Shown one piece after another: positions 9,521-17,625 of a stretch of DNA of 64,000 bases. Source of the DNA: Acidobacteriaceae bacterium (GTDB lineage: Bacteria; Acidobacteriota; Terriglobia; Terriglobales; Acidobacteriaceae); contig PMHV01000059.1 in assembly GCA_003156805.1 (NCBI GenBank), forward strand, positions 212,215-276,214, read 5' to 3'. A program made the translations under genes and the position numbers. Position 1 is the first letter of the stretch. Each line of letters opens with the position of its first letter. The notes beneath the pieces were generated by a model that ran no database searches, was not told where the DNA came from, and saw only the letters and a list, made by a program, of their open reading frames with translations.

Positions 9521-9526
9521 TATAAT
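9521..9526 (+). promoter_or_regulatory. Candidate -10 box of ribA, leaderless
   Basis: TATAAT lies 7 bases before the GTG start of ribA, so transcription would begin at or one base from the start codon. No ribosome-binding site is present between them. The -35 region is not recognisable. Confidence 0.55.
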
Positions 9527-9533
9527 TAAGACT

Positions 9534-10163
9534 GTGACCACCAATGAAGTTCGCCAAGTGGCGTCGGCGGACTTCCCCACGCGCTGGGGAAGGTTTCGCA
9601 TCTATGGTTTTCGCGGGGAGTTTGCCACGAGCGAAGAGGGGATGAACGGCTGCCGTGTCGAGGAAGCGGTTGCCCTGGTGATGGGAGAAGTCGACTTGGG
9701 TGTCCCGCTGGTGCGCATTCACTCCCAGTGCCTGACTGGCGATGTGTTTCATTCCCTGCGTTGCGATTGCCGTCAGCAGCTCGAAATGGCGCTGGCGATG
9801 ATCGGGGAGGAAGCAGCCGGAATTCTGATCTATGAACAACAGGAAGGGCGCGGAATCGGCCTTATGGCCAAACTGCAGGCGTATGAACTGCAGGATTCGG
9901 GGCTGGACACGGTGGAGGCGAACGAGCGGCTCGGCTTCAAGGCTGATCATCGCGAATTCACGCTGCCCGCTGAGATTCTCAAGTTGCTGGGCGTGACGCG
10001 CGTGCGGCTGCTCTCCAATAATCCGGACAAGGTTGAATCGCTGGAGCGGGCCGGAGTGAAAGTGGTGGAGCGCGTGCCCTGCGAAGTCACGCCCAGCCCA
10101 CACGCCGAGGAATATCTTAAGACCAAGAAAGAAAAGCTGGGGCACCTGTTTGGTTCGCGGTAA
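9534..10163 (+). CDS. ribA: GTP cyclohydrolase II
   Basis: First step of riboflavin synthesis: GTP to 2,5-diamino-6-ribosylamino-pyrimidinone phosphate, formate and pyrophosphate. 209 residues, the normal size for the stand-alone enzyme, with no DHBP synthase domain fused. Zinc-ligand cysteines are 66, 77 and 79 in HSQCLTGDVFHSLRCDCR; the catalytic/GTP block is EQQEGRGIGL, and LLSNNPDKV follows. The start is GTG 9534 directly after a TATAAT box. A second riboflavin gene, ribF, is at 56745-57683. Confidence 0.95.
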   Translation: MTTNEVRQVASADFPTRWGRFRIYGFRGEFATSEEGMNGCRVEEAVALVMGEVDLGVPLVRIHSQCLTGDVFHSLRCDCRQQLEMALAMIGEEAAGILIYEQQEGRGIGLMAKLQAYELQDSGLDTVEANERLGFKADHREFTLPAEILKLLGVTRVRLLSNNPDKVESLERAGVKVVERVPCEVTPSPHAEEYLKTKKEKLGHLFGSR

Positions 10164-10186
10164 TCGCGCTCTCGGGTTTCAAGCCT

Positions 10187-11044
10187 TCAGAAGTTTCTCG
10201 TAAGTTTCTCCAGAGCCGCTCGATTCTTCACCGGCAGATAGCGTAACGAGGCGCGCGCCAGTGCAATGTAAACATCACGCGCGACGGGGATTTTCCGCAA
10301 CATGCGAAGATGTTTCTTGAGCGTCTCCGCGTCGCCGCGGGCAATGGGGCCGCTGAAGGCTCTTGGCGCATCCATCGCGGCGTAATTGGCTAGAGTCTGG
10401 GCGAGGATTGGCAGCATCCGTTGCCGGACCGCACGAGGTTGCACTTCCGCAGCGGCGGCTACGCGCTCGGTGGTGGCCAGAAGCGCGGTCAACAGCGGAG
10501 ATGCGAACATGCCCCAGGCGTGATAGGCCGCCTTGTGCTGTTTGCGAATGGCGAACGCCTGCCCGCGCAAATCCTTCACAATCGCCCGTGCCGATCGAAC
10601 CGCCTTGGCATCGCCTTCAATGGCGAACGGAACGCCGGCGAGAGATGGCCGCGATCCCCGAACGAATGTCATGAGCGGATGCACCGATGCAACTGCTGCT
10701 CCTTGCTGGCGAAGGATGCCGAGCTCGTCGCTGGTGAGGGCGCCGCTGGAGTGCACGGCAATTTTCCCCTTCCAGTCGGTTGCTCGTTGCAATGACCGCG
10801 CTGCCTTGGAGATCTGGTCGTCGGGAACACAAAACCAGACCACCCTGGACTGAATCTGTGCCTCGGAGGCCGCGATCACTGACGAACCGATCTCACGAGC
10901 AAGCTGCCGGGCGTGGCGCATTGAAGATGCCCTCTTCCGCGCAACAATGGCATCGATCTTGTAGCCAGCAAGGTGCAGGCAGACGGCAAGCGCTGCCGCC
11001 AAATTCCCTCCGCCGACAATGGCGAGCCGCGGCTTCGCAGCCAT
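10187..11044 (-). CDS. Rossmann-fold DUF2520 protein
   Basis: NAD(P)-binding protein of the Rossmann plus DUF2520 family, related in fold to short 6-phosphogluconate dehydrogenase/ProC-like reductases; substrate unknown. 285 residues. The nucleotide-binding motif is LAIVGGGNLAAALA (about 7-20); HSSGALTSDEL and ASVHPLMTF are family blocks before the helical C-terminal DUF2520 part. It is divergent from the NUDIX gene, with about 67 bases between the two starts. Confidence 0.85.
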   Translation of the reverse strand: MAAKPRLAIVGGGNLAAALAVCLHLAGYKIDAIVARKRASSMRHARQLAREIGSSVIAASEAQIQSRVVWFCVPDDQISKAARSLQRATDWKGKIAVHSSGALTSDELGILRQQGAAVASVHPLMTFVRGSRPSLAGVPFAIEGDAKAVRSARAIVKDLRGQAFAIRKQHKAAYHAWGMFASPLLTALLATTERVAAAAEVQPRAVRQRMLPILAQTLANYAAMDAPRAFSGPIARGDAETLKKHLRMLRKIPVARDVYIALARASLRYLPVKNRAALEKLTRNF

Positions 11045-11099
11045 GATCGGCAGAATAGCAGAACCCGGATGTGGATGCCCGGAGCCGGACGCCGTGTTT

Positions 11100-11105
11100 T
11101 ATAGT
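11100..11105 (+). promoter_or_regulatory. Candidate -10 box of the NUDIX gene, leaderless
   Basis: TATAGT ends 6 bases before the ATG at 11112, with no ribosome-binding site between, suggesting a leaderless mRNA. Confidence 0.5.
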
Positions 11106-11111
11106 GTTTGC

Positions 11112-11771
11112 ATGGCGAAAATCCCGCATCCTGCATCGTCTTTCCGCACACGCAAGACCAGCAAGCGCCCGAAGGCCCGGCGGCCTAAGGCTCGCGTCAT
11201 CTCCTCGCGCACTGTTTATCGTGGCCCGGTTTTTTGGATCAGCGCCGACCAAGTGCAGGAGCCCGGAGGCGTGCTCGTGCGGCGCGATATCATTCACCAC
11301 TCCGGCTCCATTGTGGTGCTGGCCGTCGATGACTCGGCTTCTGCGCCGCGCGTACTGCTGGAGCGCCAGTATCGCCACGCGGCCAGCGACTATCTCTGGG
11401 AACTTCCCGCCGGGCGCATCGATCCCGGAGAAAATGAACTTCATGCCGCGCAGCGCGAGTTGCTCGAGGAAACTGGTTACACGGCCGGCCGCTGGCAGCG
11501 GATTCTCAAGTTTTATGCCAGTCCCGGCTTTGTGGCGGAGACCATGGCAGTGTTCCTGGCGACCGGCCTGCGCCCCGGCACGGCGCAGCCGGAAGCCGAT
11601 GAGATTATTCACAAGCGAATGGTTGCGCTGCCTCGGGCGGTAAAGATGGTGATCGGTGGGACGATTCGCGACGCGAAAACCATTTCCTCGGTGCTGTGGC
11701 TCGATCATCAAATCGCAAGCGATCGCGGCTTCCTTTCCCGCCTCAAAGCTGAGAAGACAAAACCCCGCTGA
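11112..11771 (+). CDS. NUDIX hydrolase, ADP-ribose pyrophosphatase type
   Basis: Hydrolyses a nucleoside diphosphate linked to another moiety, probably ADP-ribose or a nucleotide sugar. 219 residues. The Nudix box is complete: G-x5-E in GRIDPGE, then seven residues and REL-LEE-TGY. The block [20 protein letters not shown] is typical of the ADP-ribose pyrophosphatase group. The frame is open upstream to 11019, but that part overlaps the divergent DUF2520 gene; ATG 11112 follows a TATAGT box and gives a basic N-terminal tail before the domain. Confidence 0.9.
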   Translation: MAKIPHPASSFRTRKTSKRPKARRPKARVISSRTVYRGPVFWISADQVQEPGGVLVRRDIIHHSGSIVVLAVDDSASAPRVLLERQYRHAASDYLWELPAGRIDPGENELHAAQRELLEETGYTAGRWQRILKFYASPGFVAETMAVFLATGLRPGTAQPEADEIIHKRMVALPRAVKMVIGGTIRDAKTISSVLWLDHQIASDRGFLSRLKAEKTKPR

Positions 11772-11895
11772 GGACATTCCTGGCGGTGTCCGGACGCACA
11801 GCGCCGGTTAATCATTTCACCTTGCCGGCTAAATCCAACCTGTTTCCCTTGACAGCGCCTCGCTGTCGCTCCAAAATGCATCGTAGAGTCAGCGG

Positions 11896-11928
11896 GCACG
11901 TCCTTGGGCCCCCCACAAAAGGACGTGC
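11896..11928 (+). promoter_or_regulatory. Leader hairpin just before the csp ribosome-binding site
   Basis: Perfect 10-bp stem: GCACGTCCTT (11896-11905) with AAGGACGTGC (11919-11928), 13-base loop. The purine-rich ribosome-binding site (GCGGGGGG, about 11934-11941) begins a few bases after the stem, and the GTG start is at 11945. The position suggests control of translation or mRNA stability of the cold-shock gene; that role is inference. Confidence 0.6.
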
Positions 11929-11944
11929 AGAAAGCGGGGGGTAC

Positions 11945-12154
11945 GTGGAACGTCTGAAAGGAACCGTCAAGTGGTTCAATAACGCAAAGGGCTACGGCTT
12001 CATCGGCCGTGCGGATGGGCCGGATGTTTTTGTTCACTACAGCGCGATCACATCTGAGGGATACAAGAGCCTGCAGGAAGGCGATCAGGTGGAGTTCGAA
12101 ATCACCGACGGCCAGAAGGGTCCGCAGGCAGCGAACGTTACGAAGAGTGCCTGA
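11945..12154 (+). CDS. Cold-shock domain protein (CspA family)
   Basis: Single-stranded RNA/DNA-binding protein, 69 residues, one OB fold. RNP1 motif KGYGFIG and RNP2 motif VFVHYSAI are present after the start [11 protein letters not shown]. The frame continues upstream to 11786, but the family N-terminus begins at GTG 11945, 4 bases after a G-rich ribosome-binding site. It probably acts as an RNA chaperone. The 170-base leader with a strong stem recalls the long leaders of cold-shock genes. Confidence 0.93.
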   Translation: MERLKGTVKWFNNAKGYGFIGRADGPDVFVHYSAITSEGYKSLQEGDQVEFEITDGQKGPQAANVTKSA

Positions 12155-12279
12155 GGTTTAGTCATTGTAGCTCCTGCCGCGCCAACCCTCCGCCCGCCAA
12201 GGAACTCTGGTGAATTGTTTCCTCACCGGTTTGGTCGTCGGCGACGGGTCAGCATTCGCGCACGGCATGTCCTCGATGA

Positions 12280-12285
12280 TTTAAT
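12280..12285 (+). promoter_or_regulatory. Possible -10 box of polX
   Basis: TTTAAT ends 9 bases before the GTG start at 12295; there is no ribosome-binding site in the gap. It fits the leaderless pattern seen at other genes here but is weaker. Confidence 0.3.
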
Positions 12286-12294
12286 CTTGTCCTC

Positions 12295-14034
12295 GTGGAC
12301 AACAAATCCATCGCCACCGTTCTGTACGAAACCGCAGACTTGCTCGAAATCGACGGGCAGGATTCTTTCCGCATCCGCTCCTACCGCAACGCAGCCCAGG
12401 CCGTCGAGAACCATTCCGAGCAGATCAAGGACATCATCGCCGAGCCTAAGAGAGTCCTGGCCATCTCTGGCATCGGCAAAGGCATGCTGGTCAACCTGCA
12501 GGAGCTGTTCAAGGATGGCCGCCTGACGGTCCAAGCCGAGCTGCTCGAAAAATACCATCCCTCGATGCTGCAGTTGCTGAAGATTCAAGGCTTGGGCCCG
12601 AAGACTATCTCCCTGATCTGGAGCGCCTACAAGGTCAGCGACGTCGATGGCGTCGAGAAGCTCGCCCGCGAGGGAAAACTCCGCGAACTCCCGCGCATGG
12701 GCGAAAAGCACGAAGCGAAACTGCTGAAGGCGATCGAAGACTTTCGCCGCATCAGCGGACGTTTTCTCATCGACGCCGCAGAAACAGAGGCCGAGAAGCT
12801 CACTCAATACCTGGCGAAGTTTCCCGGTTTCGACAAGATCACTCCCGCCGGATCACTGCGCCGCGGGCGGGAGACGGTGGGCGATCTGGACATTCTCGTA
12901 ACCGGTAAAGCTTGCGTCAGCGAAGCGCAGCGAGAGAAAGCAGTGCAGTACGTAGCCCAATATCTGCCGTTGATGGATGTGATCGGCCAGGGAGATAACA
13001 AGATCAGTTTCCGGCTGCGCTCTGGCATGCAGGTGGATGTGCGCCTGCTGCCGCCGGAATCGTTCGGCGCCGCCCTTCAATATTTCACAGGCTCAAAGGC
13101 GCACAACGTGGCCTTGCGCCAGCGCGCTCTCAAGATGGGTTACACCCTGAACGAGTACAGCCTCGCAGACCTTGAGACGGAGAATCCAGTTGCGGGCAGA
13201 ACGGAAGAAGAAATCTACGCCAAGCTCAAGCTCGACTACATTCCTCCCGAACTCCGCGAGAATCTGGGCGAGATTGACGCCGCCGAACGCCACACCCTGC
13301 CCATGCTCATTACGCAAGATGATTTACGGGGCGATGTGCACATGCACACGGTAGAGACCGACGGCAAGAACACCATTGAAGAAATGGCGGAAGCGGCCAA
13401 GGCGCGTGGTTACAAATACATGGCTATCACCGATCACTCCAAGAATTTAGCTTTCGCCAACGGCCTCGACGATCAGCGCGCTCTGGCTCACATTCAGCGA
13501 ATTCGCGAGGCGAACCAACAGAATGATGGCATCACGATTTTCGCCGGCATTGAAGTGGACATTCTCGCCGACGGCGAGCTCGATCTTTCTGACGACGTGC
13601 TGGCGCAGATGGATTTGGTCATCGCCAGCGTACACTCCGCATTCAATCAGGAACCGGAGAAGATGACCGAGCGGCTTTTGCGAGCGATCGAGAATCCCAA
13701 CGTTTCCATCATCGGCCATCCTACCGGCCGCATTCAGTTGCGCCGCGACGCTTATCGTTTTGACATGAATGCAATTCTGACCGCGGCCGCGAAACACAAA
13801 GTGGCGATGGAACTGAACTCCTACCCCGACCGCCTCGATCTCAACGATGTTCACTTGCGCCAGGCCAAACAAAGGGGCGTGAAGATCGTCATCAATACGG
13901 ACTCTCATCACACCTCGCATCTGGAGAAGATTCGCTACGGAGTTCTGCAAGCGCGGCGGGCGTGGCTGACAAAAGAGGACATCCTGAACACGTTGCCGGC
14001 ACAAAAGTTCGCCAAAAGCATGAAGCATCAGTGA
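12295..14034 (+). CDS. polX: DNA polymerase X family protein with PHP nuclease domain
   Basis: Bacterial/archaeal family X polymerase for gap-filling repair, 579 residues, the normal size. Domain order: N-terminal helix-hairpin-helix 8-kDa domain (about 1-120), nucleotidyltransferase palm with the metal Asp pair in GSLRRGRETVGDLDILV (about 180-200), thumb, then a C-terminal PHP domain (about 340-575) beginning DVHMHTVETDGKNT and including AITDHSKNL, which gives 3'-5' exonuclease/AP endonuclease activity in the family. The start is GTG. Confidence 0.95.
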   Translation: MDNKSIATVLYETADLLEIDGQDSFRIRSYRNAAQAVENHSEQIKDIIAEPKRVLAISGIGKGMLVNLQELFKDGRLTVQAELLEKYHPSMLQLLKIQGLGPKTISLIWSAYKVSDVDGVEKLAREGKLRELPRMGEKHEAKLLKAIEDFRRISGRFLIDAAETEAEKLTQYLAKFPGFDKITPAGSLRRGRETVGDLDILVTGKACVSEAQREKAVQYVAQYLPLMDVIGQGDNKISFRLRSGMQVDVRLLPPESFGAALQYFTGSKAHNVALRQRALKMGYTLNEYSLADLETENPVAGRTEEEIYAKLKLDYIPPELRENLGEIDAAERHTLPMLITQDDLRGDVHMHTVETDGKNTIEEMAEAAKARGYKYMAITDHSKNLAFANGLDDQRALAHIQRIREANQQNDGITIFAGIEVDILADGELDLSDDVLAQMDLVIASVHSAFNQEPEKMTERLLRAIENPNVSIIGHPTGRIQLRRDAYRFDMNAILTAAAKHKVAMELNSYPDRLDLNDVHLRQAKQRGVKIVINTDSHHTSHLEKIRYGVLQARRAWLTKEDILNTLPAQKFAKSMKHQ

Positions 14035-14093
14035 AGCTAGCCTGCATTCGCTAGCAGGGCAGGAGTAAAATCGGCAGCGGAGAGAACGCAACC

Positions 14094-14735
14094 ATGCCCG
14101 ATCAGATTCCGAGCCGTGAGCCAAACGTGAACGCGAAGATATCACCACCAGTATCGTCGGCAACCGAGCCGCAGACGTCTCCCTCCGCTGCCGGACGAAC
14201 GATGGCCGGGCCCACGATCAATATCGCCGATGAATTCGGCACCGCCAAACGCAACTTGCCTCCTGCAAGAATCGTGATGCTGGCCGTCGGGGGCGTGCTT
14301 GTGGCGGCGGCAATCGCCGTATTCTTGACACGGGCCAAGCCTCAAGCCTCGGGCTCGCTGGACAATGTGACCGCGATCGAGATTCCCGGGCAAAGTTCAA
14401 CCATGGTTGCCCTTACATTTACGTTGAGAAATAGCATTGGCAGGATTCTTTATGTGCGAGGCGTGCAGGGCGCGCTCAAGACGGCAAGCGGTCAATTCAG
14501 CGCCGACGCTCTTTCCGCCGTGGATTTCGATCGCTACTTTCAGGCGTTTCCGGCGCTTAGAAATGGAGCGCAGCCCGCGCTCGCTCCCGAAGACAAGCTG
14601 CAGCCCGGAGCAGTAACCACGAGAACCGTCATTGTGGTTTTTCCTGTGACGCTTGACGTTTTCAACCAGCGGCAGTCGTTGAGCGTTGTGGTTCAGCCCT
14701 ACGATCAGCCGGTGCCGGTCGTTCTAAGCAAGTAG
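14094..14735 (+). CDS. Membrane-anchored protein of unknown function
   Basis: 213 residues. A Pro/Ser-rich cytosolic N-terminal ~60 residues, one transmembrane helix (IVMLAVGGVLVAAAIAVFL, about 62-80), then an exported domain with alternating hydrophobic residues (TAIEIPGQSSTMVALTFTLR) that looks beta-rich. A good ribosome-binding site (GCGGAGAG) precedes ATG 14094. No family recognised; it stands alone between polX and the convergent DUF421 gene. Confidence 0.75.
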   Translation: MPDQIPSREPNVNAKISPPVSSATEPQTSPSAAGRTMAGPTINIADEFGTAKRNLPPARIVMLAVGGVLVAAAIAVFLTRAKPQASGSLDNVTAIEIPGQSSTMVALTFTLRNSIGRILYVRGVQGALKTASGQFSADALSAVDFDRYFQAFPALRNGAQPALAPEDKLQPGAVTTRTVIVVFPVTLDVFNQRQSLSVVVQPYDQPVPVVLSK

Positions 14736-14780
14736 GTCGAACGCACTACGTATCGCACCGAACCGCAGATGATCGGGCCG

Positions 14781-15308
14781 TTACTTTTTCTGGATGAATC
14801 TTCGCCTCACCAGGTGGGTATTCGCGTCTGGCTTGATCTCGTCATATTTCAGACAACTGATGGAGCCATCGACCTCAAGGACGGCCAGCGCCACCTGTTT
14901 GCAGTCTGCAATTCCATGCTCGCGCAGGGCGCGCTGCAGTTCGTCCATGCTGACCCGCTCCTTCGCCATGTGCGATTCGATAATCTCCCCGTCATGGACC
15001 AGCAGACTGGGTTGCCCTTGAACAAAGCGGCGGAAGCGGCGGTTGCCGCCGGAGAGGTCGGCAACCAGGTAATTCATTACGAGCAACGTGCACGCCGCTA
15101 CCACTCCGCCAAGCAAAGACGTGTCGGGCCCGGTCATGGCATTCTGTACCGAATTCGAGAGAAGCAGAAGGAGCGTGAGGTCAAACGGCGTCATCTGCCC
15201 TACCTCACGCTTGCCGCTTAGCCGCACGCCGATCAACACCACAAGATAGATCGCGCCGGTGCGCAGAACGATTTGAAGCAATACATGCCCAGCCCCGGGA
15301 AGTAGCAC
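14781..15308 (-). CDS. DUF421 (YetF-type) membrane protein
   Basis: Three N-terminal membrane helices followed by a cytoplasmic DUF421 domain. Family signatures: LIGVRLSGKREVGQMTPFDL after helix 1 and the GQPSLLVHDGEI block starting the soluble part. The start is unclear: GTG 15308 lies 5 bases after the stop of the upstream gene with the GGGAGG motif overlapping it, and TTG 15281 is an alternative closer to the usual N-terminus (LQIVLRTGAIYLV). The frame open further upstream overlaps the neighbour and is unlikely. It is probably cotranscribed with the coiled-coil gene. Confidence 0.8.
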   Translation of the reverse strand: MLLPGAGHVLLQIVLRTGAIYLVVLIGVRLSGKREVGQMTPFDLTLLLLLSNSVQNAMTGPDTSLLGGVVAACTLLVMNYLVADLSGGNRRFRRFVQGQPSLLVHDGEIIESHMAKERVSMDELQRALREHGIADCKQVALAVLEVDGSISCLKYDEIKPDANTHLVRRRFIQKK

Positions 15309-15313
15309 CTCCC

Positions 15314-16141
15314 TCAATTGGCGGTCACCGGCACGGGCGCGCTCTTGGGCGTGCTGAGATAGCCCGTGGCTTTGTTCTTGTCCACGTTCCAAACCACCAG
15401 TTCAAACAGCAAATGATCGCGTCCGGAATAAAACTGGATGGGCTCGGCAATGTTGCGGTCTCTCTTCTCAATCGTCTTGTCGTCGGAGCTTACGTTCAAG
15501 GTGTACTTGCCGTGTTTGGCATCGGCCTTCTTGAGTTGCAGACTCACCGTGGCAACCGGCTGAGGCTTGGCGCCCTTAAGCAGCGTGAATTCATAATAGT
15601 TGCGGTCGCCCCTGTGCTTGAGCACGTCCAGATCGTCGCGGGTGTGGGCAATCAATCCGCTCTGCACGCCCAGATCGCCGATGGTGCTCTCCAGCTTGGC
15701 CTTGGTCGCCGCCAGGTCGGTCTGCGTCGAGGCCACATCGGACCGGACGCCAGTTACGTCTTTCTTCACGCCGGCAACGTCGCCGCTCACCGCGCTGATC
15801 TGGCTGCCCTGCGTCTTCTGCTCCTGTTCCAGTTTTTCTTCGGCAGCCTGGGTTTGCGCTTGCAATGCGGCCGCCCGCGCGGCCAGTTCCTTCTTGGTCA
15901 TGCCAAGTTGGTGGGCTAGAGTCTCCTCGGACGCTTCCGCCGTCTGCATGCGATTTTGCAGTTGCGCCACCTGGGCTTGGCTCGCGCTCAAGTCTTTATT
16001 CAGCTTGTCCACGCTGGAATACAGCGTGAAGCCCGCATACGCCGAGCCCGCGACAAAGGCAACCGCCAAAACAATCAGTGCCCACTTCCCCGTGTTCGAC
16101 TGATGCTCAACCACTACCTGCCCGCCGCCCTCGTCTGACAT
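15314..16141 (-). CDS. Coiled-coil inner-membrane protein, unknown function
   Basis: 275 residues: short cytosolic head, one membrane helix (ALIVLAVAFVAGSAYAGFTLY, about 22-42), a long coiled coil (about 45-170) rich in Ala, Gln and Glu with repeats such as VAGVKKDVTGVRSDV, and a C-terminal beta-like domain (NYYEFTLLKGAKPQPVATV onwards). No named family. The layout suggests a periplasmic spacer protein. First gene of a two-gene minus-strand unit. Confidence 0.75.
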   Translation of the reverse strand: MSDEGGGQVVVEHQSNTGKWALIVLAVAFVAGSAYAGFTLYSSVDKLNKDLSASQAQVAQLQNRMQTAEASEETLAHQLGMTKKELAARAAALQAQTQAAEEKLEQEQKTQGSQISAVSGDVAGVKKDVTGVRSDVASTQTDLAATKAKLESTIGDLGVQSGLIAHTRDDLDVLKHRGDRNYYEFTLLKGAKPQPVATVSLQLKKADAKHGKYTLNVSSDDKTIEKRDRNIAEPIQFYSGRDHLLFELVVWNVDKNKATGYLSTPKSAPVPVTAN

Positions 16142-16194
16142 TCAATTCTCCTTCCAGCGACAACAATATTTGCCTGCAAGCCTTAAAGCACTTG

Positions 16195-16243
16195 TTCAGC
16201 ACCACTGATTCAACCGCCACTGGTTCAACAGTAATTGTTCAGC
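16195..16243. promoter_or_regulatory. Four evenly spaced TTCARC boxes
   Basis: TTCAGC 16195, TTCAAC 16209, TTCAAC 16224 and TTCAGC 16238: intervals of 14, 15 and 14 bases, in the 268-base gap upstream of the minus-strand coiled-coil gene and the plus-strand thiO. Could be a regulator array or a decayed tandem repeat. Confidence 0.35.
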
Positions 16244-16403
16244 AGAAGAATAGCAGTGTCAACTGGCTGATGGGATGCTGCCCGCGCGCGGCGCCGATGC
16301 ACGCCCGGCCCGGAGCATGGTCAACAAACTCCGATTGTCCGCCATTTCCGTACGAAAATCCGAGTGCTGCCGCACGCAAGTACCCGCTCTGCTCGGCGTC
16401 CTT

Positions 16404-16409
16404 TAAGAT
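16404..16409 (+). promoter_or_regulatory. Candidate -10 box of thiO
   Basis: TAAGAT ends 6 bases before the GTG at 16416, the second possible start of thiO. If this is the promoter, the mRNA starts at that codon and the GTG at 16410 cannot be the start. Confidence 0.4.
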
Positions 16410-17519
16410 GTGAGGGTGAACAATCGGGGAGCGAAAACTTGGGACGTAATCATTGTCGGCGGCGGCATCATCGGCCTCTCGCTTGCGATCGCCTTGCGCA
16501 AACGAGGCGCGAAGGTTCTGATCGTCGAGCGCGGAGAACCAGGACGCGAAGCTTCTTCTGCCGCAGGCGGGATGCTGGTCGATTGCGCGATCGAAACGCA
16601 GCCCGCCTTGCAGACACTGGCCACCGCCAGCGCCCGCATGTATCCGGAATTCGCTCATGAGCTGGAGATCGAGTCGGACACGAAGGTCGATTTGCGAGAT
16701 AAGGGCACGATTCTCTTTCCCCCCGCCACGTGCCTTCGATCGATTGCGTGTCTTGCACATTCCGGCTCAAGAACTGCGGCATTGTTTCCCGCTCGATCGG
16801 CGGAGTTGGAGCCCGCGCTGGCAGAGCCGAATCCGGTCCGCGAGGCGTTCTACCTGAAGGAACGTAGTATCGATCCGCGGGCGCTCACTGCGGCAGCCAT
16901 CAAAACGGCGAAAAATCGCGGCGTGGATTTCTCGTCTGGCGATCCAGTCACGTCGGTGGACTTTAGAGACGGCCGTGCAGCTGGCGTCACCACTCCGAAA
17001 ACATTTTTTCGTGCGCCTAAAATTGTCAATGGCGCGGGTGCATGGTCCGGCCAGATTGCACCACACGCTTTTCCCACCCGCCCTGTGAAAGGACAAATGC
17101 TGTGCCTGGTTTCGCCCGCTCGCGAGCTCCTGAAACATGTGATTCGTTCGCCCGAAGTTTACCTCGTCCCGCGCAGCGATGGGCGGATCGTCGTCGGAAG
17201 CACCATCGAGGAATCTGGCTTCGACAAACGCACCGACGCCGCCACGATTCAGCGTCTGCACCGCGCTGCAATCGCCATGGTTCCCGAATTGCGGAATGCC
17301 AAGATTCTCGAAGATTGGGCCGGCCTGCGCCCTGGCACGCCCGACGCGCTGCCGATTCTCGGCGAGACTGCTACGCCCGGCTATTACGTGGCTACCGGCC
17401 ACTTTCGCGACGGCATTCTTCTCGCCCCGATAACGGCTCGGACGATGGCGCAAATCGTCTCCGGCGAGGCTCCCGATTATGATTTGACGGCCTTTTCGCC
17501 GCACCGGTTCACCCTCTGA
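16410..17519 (+). CDS. thiO: Glycine oxidase ThiO-type FAD enzyme
   Basis: FAD-dependent amine oxidase of the DAO family; ThiO makes dehydroglycine for the thiamine thiazole ring. 369 residues. FAD site VIIVGGGIIGLSLAIAL (about 13-29) and VERGEPGREASSAAGGM; the C-terminal block DWAGLRPGTPDALPILGE with GHFRDGILLAP is typical of ThiO. Other thi genes are not in view, so other small-substrate oxidases of the family remain possible. Start GTG 16410, or 16416 if the mRNA is leaderless. Confidence 0.85.
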   Translation: MRVNNRGAKTWDVIIVGGGIIGLSLAIALRKRGAKVLIVERGEPGREASSAAGGMLVDCAIETQPALQTLATASARMYPEFAHELEIESDTKVDLRDKGTILFPPATCLRSIACLAHSGSRTAALFPARSAELEPALAEPNPVREAFYLKERSIDPRALTAAAIKTAKNRGVDFSSGDPVTSVDFRDGRAAGVTTPKTFFRAPKIVNGAGAWSGQIAPHAFPTRPVKGQMLCLVSPARELLKHVIRSPEVYLVPRSDGRIVVGSTIEESGFDKRTDAATIQRLHRAAIAMVPELRNAKILEDWAGLRPGTPDALPILGETATPGYYVATGHFRDGILLAPITARTMAQIVSGEAPDYDLTAFSPHRFTL

Positions 17520-17625
17520 ACTGCTCTCTGGCGGTATACTGTTGAGTTTTCCAGTGACAGGATCGCGCGGCATCGAATCCTCCCGAGAATCGAGAGAGAG
17601 AGAGAAAAGAGAAAAGGACGGACTT

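Noticed and set aside
16142-16409. TPP riboswitch upstream of thiO
   Set aside because: No CTGAGA/thi-box core or suitable stems, and thiO appears to have a -10 box at its start codon.
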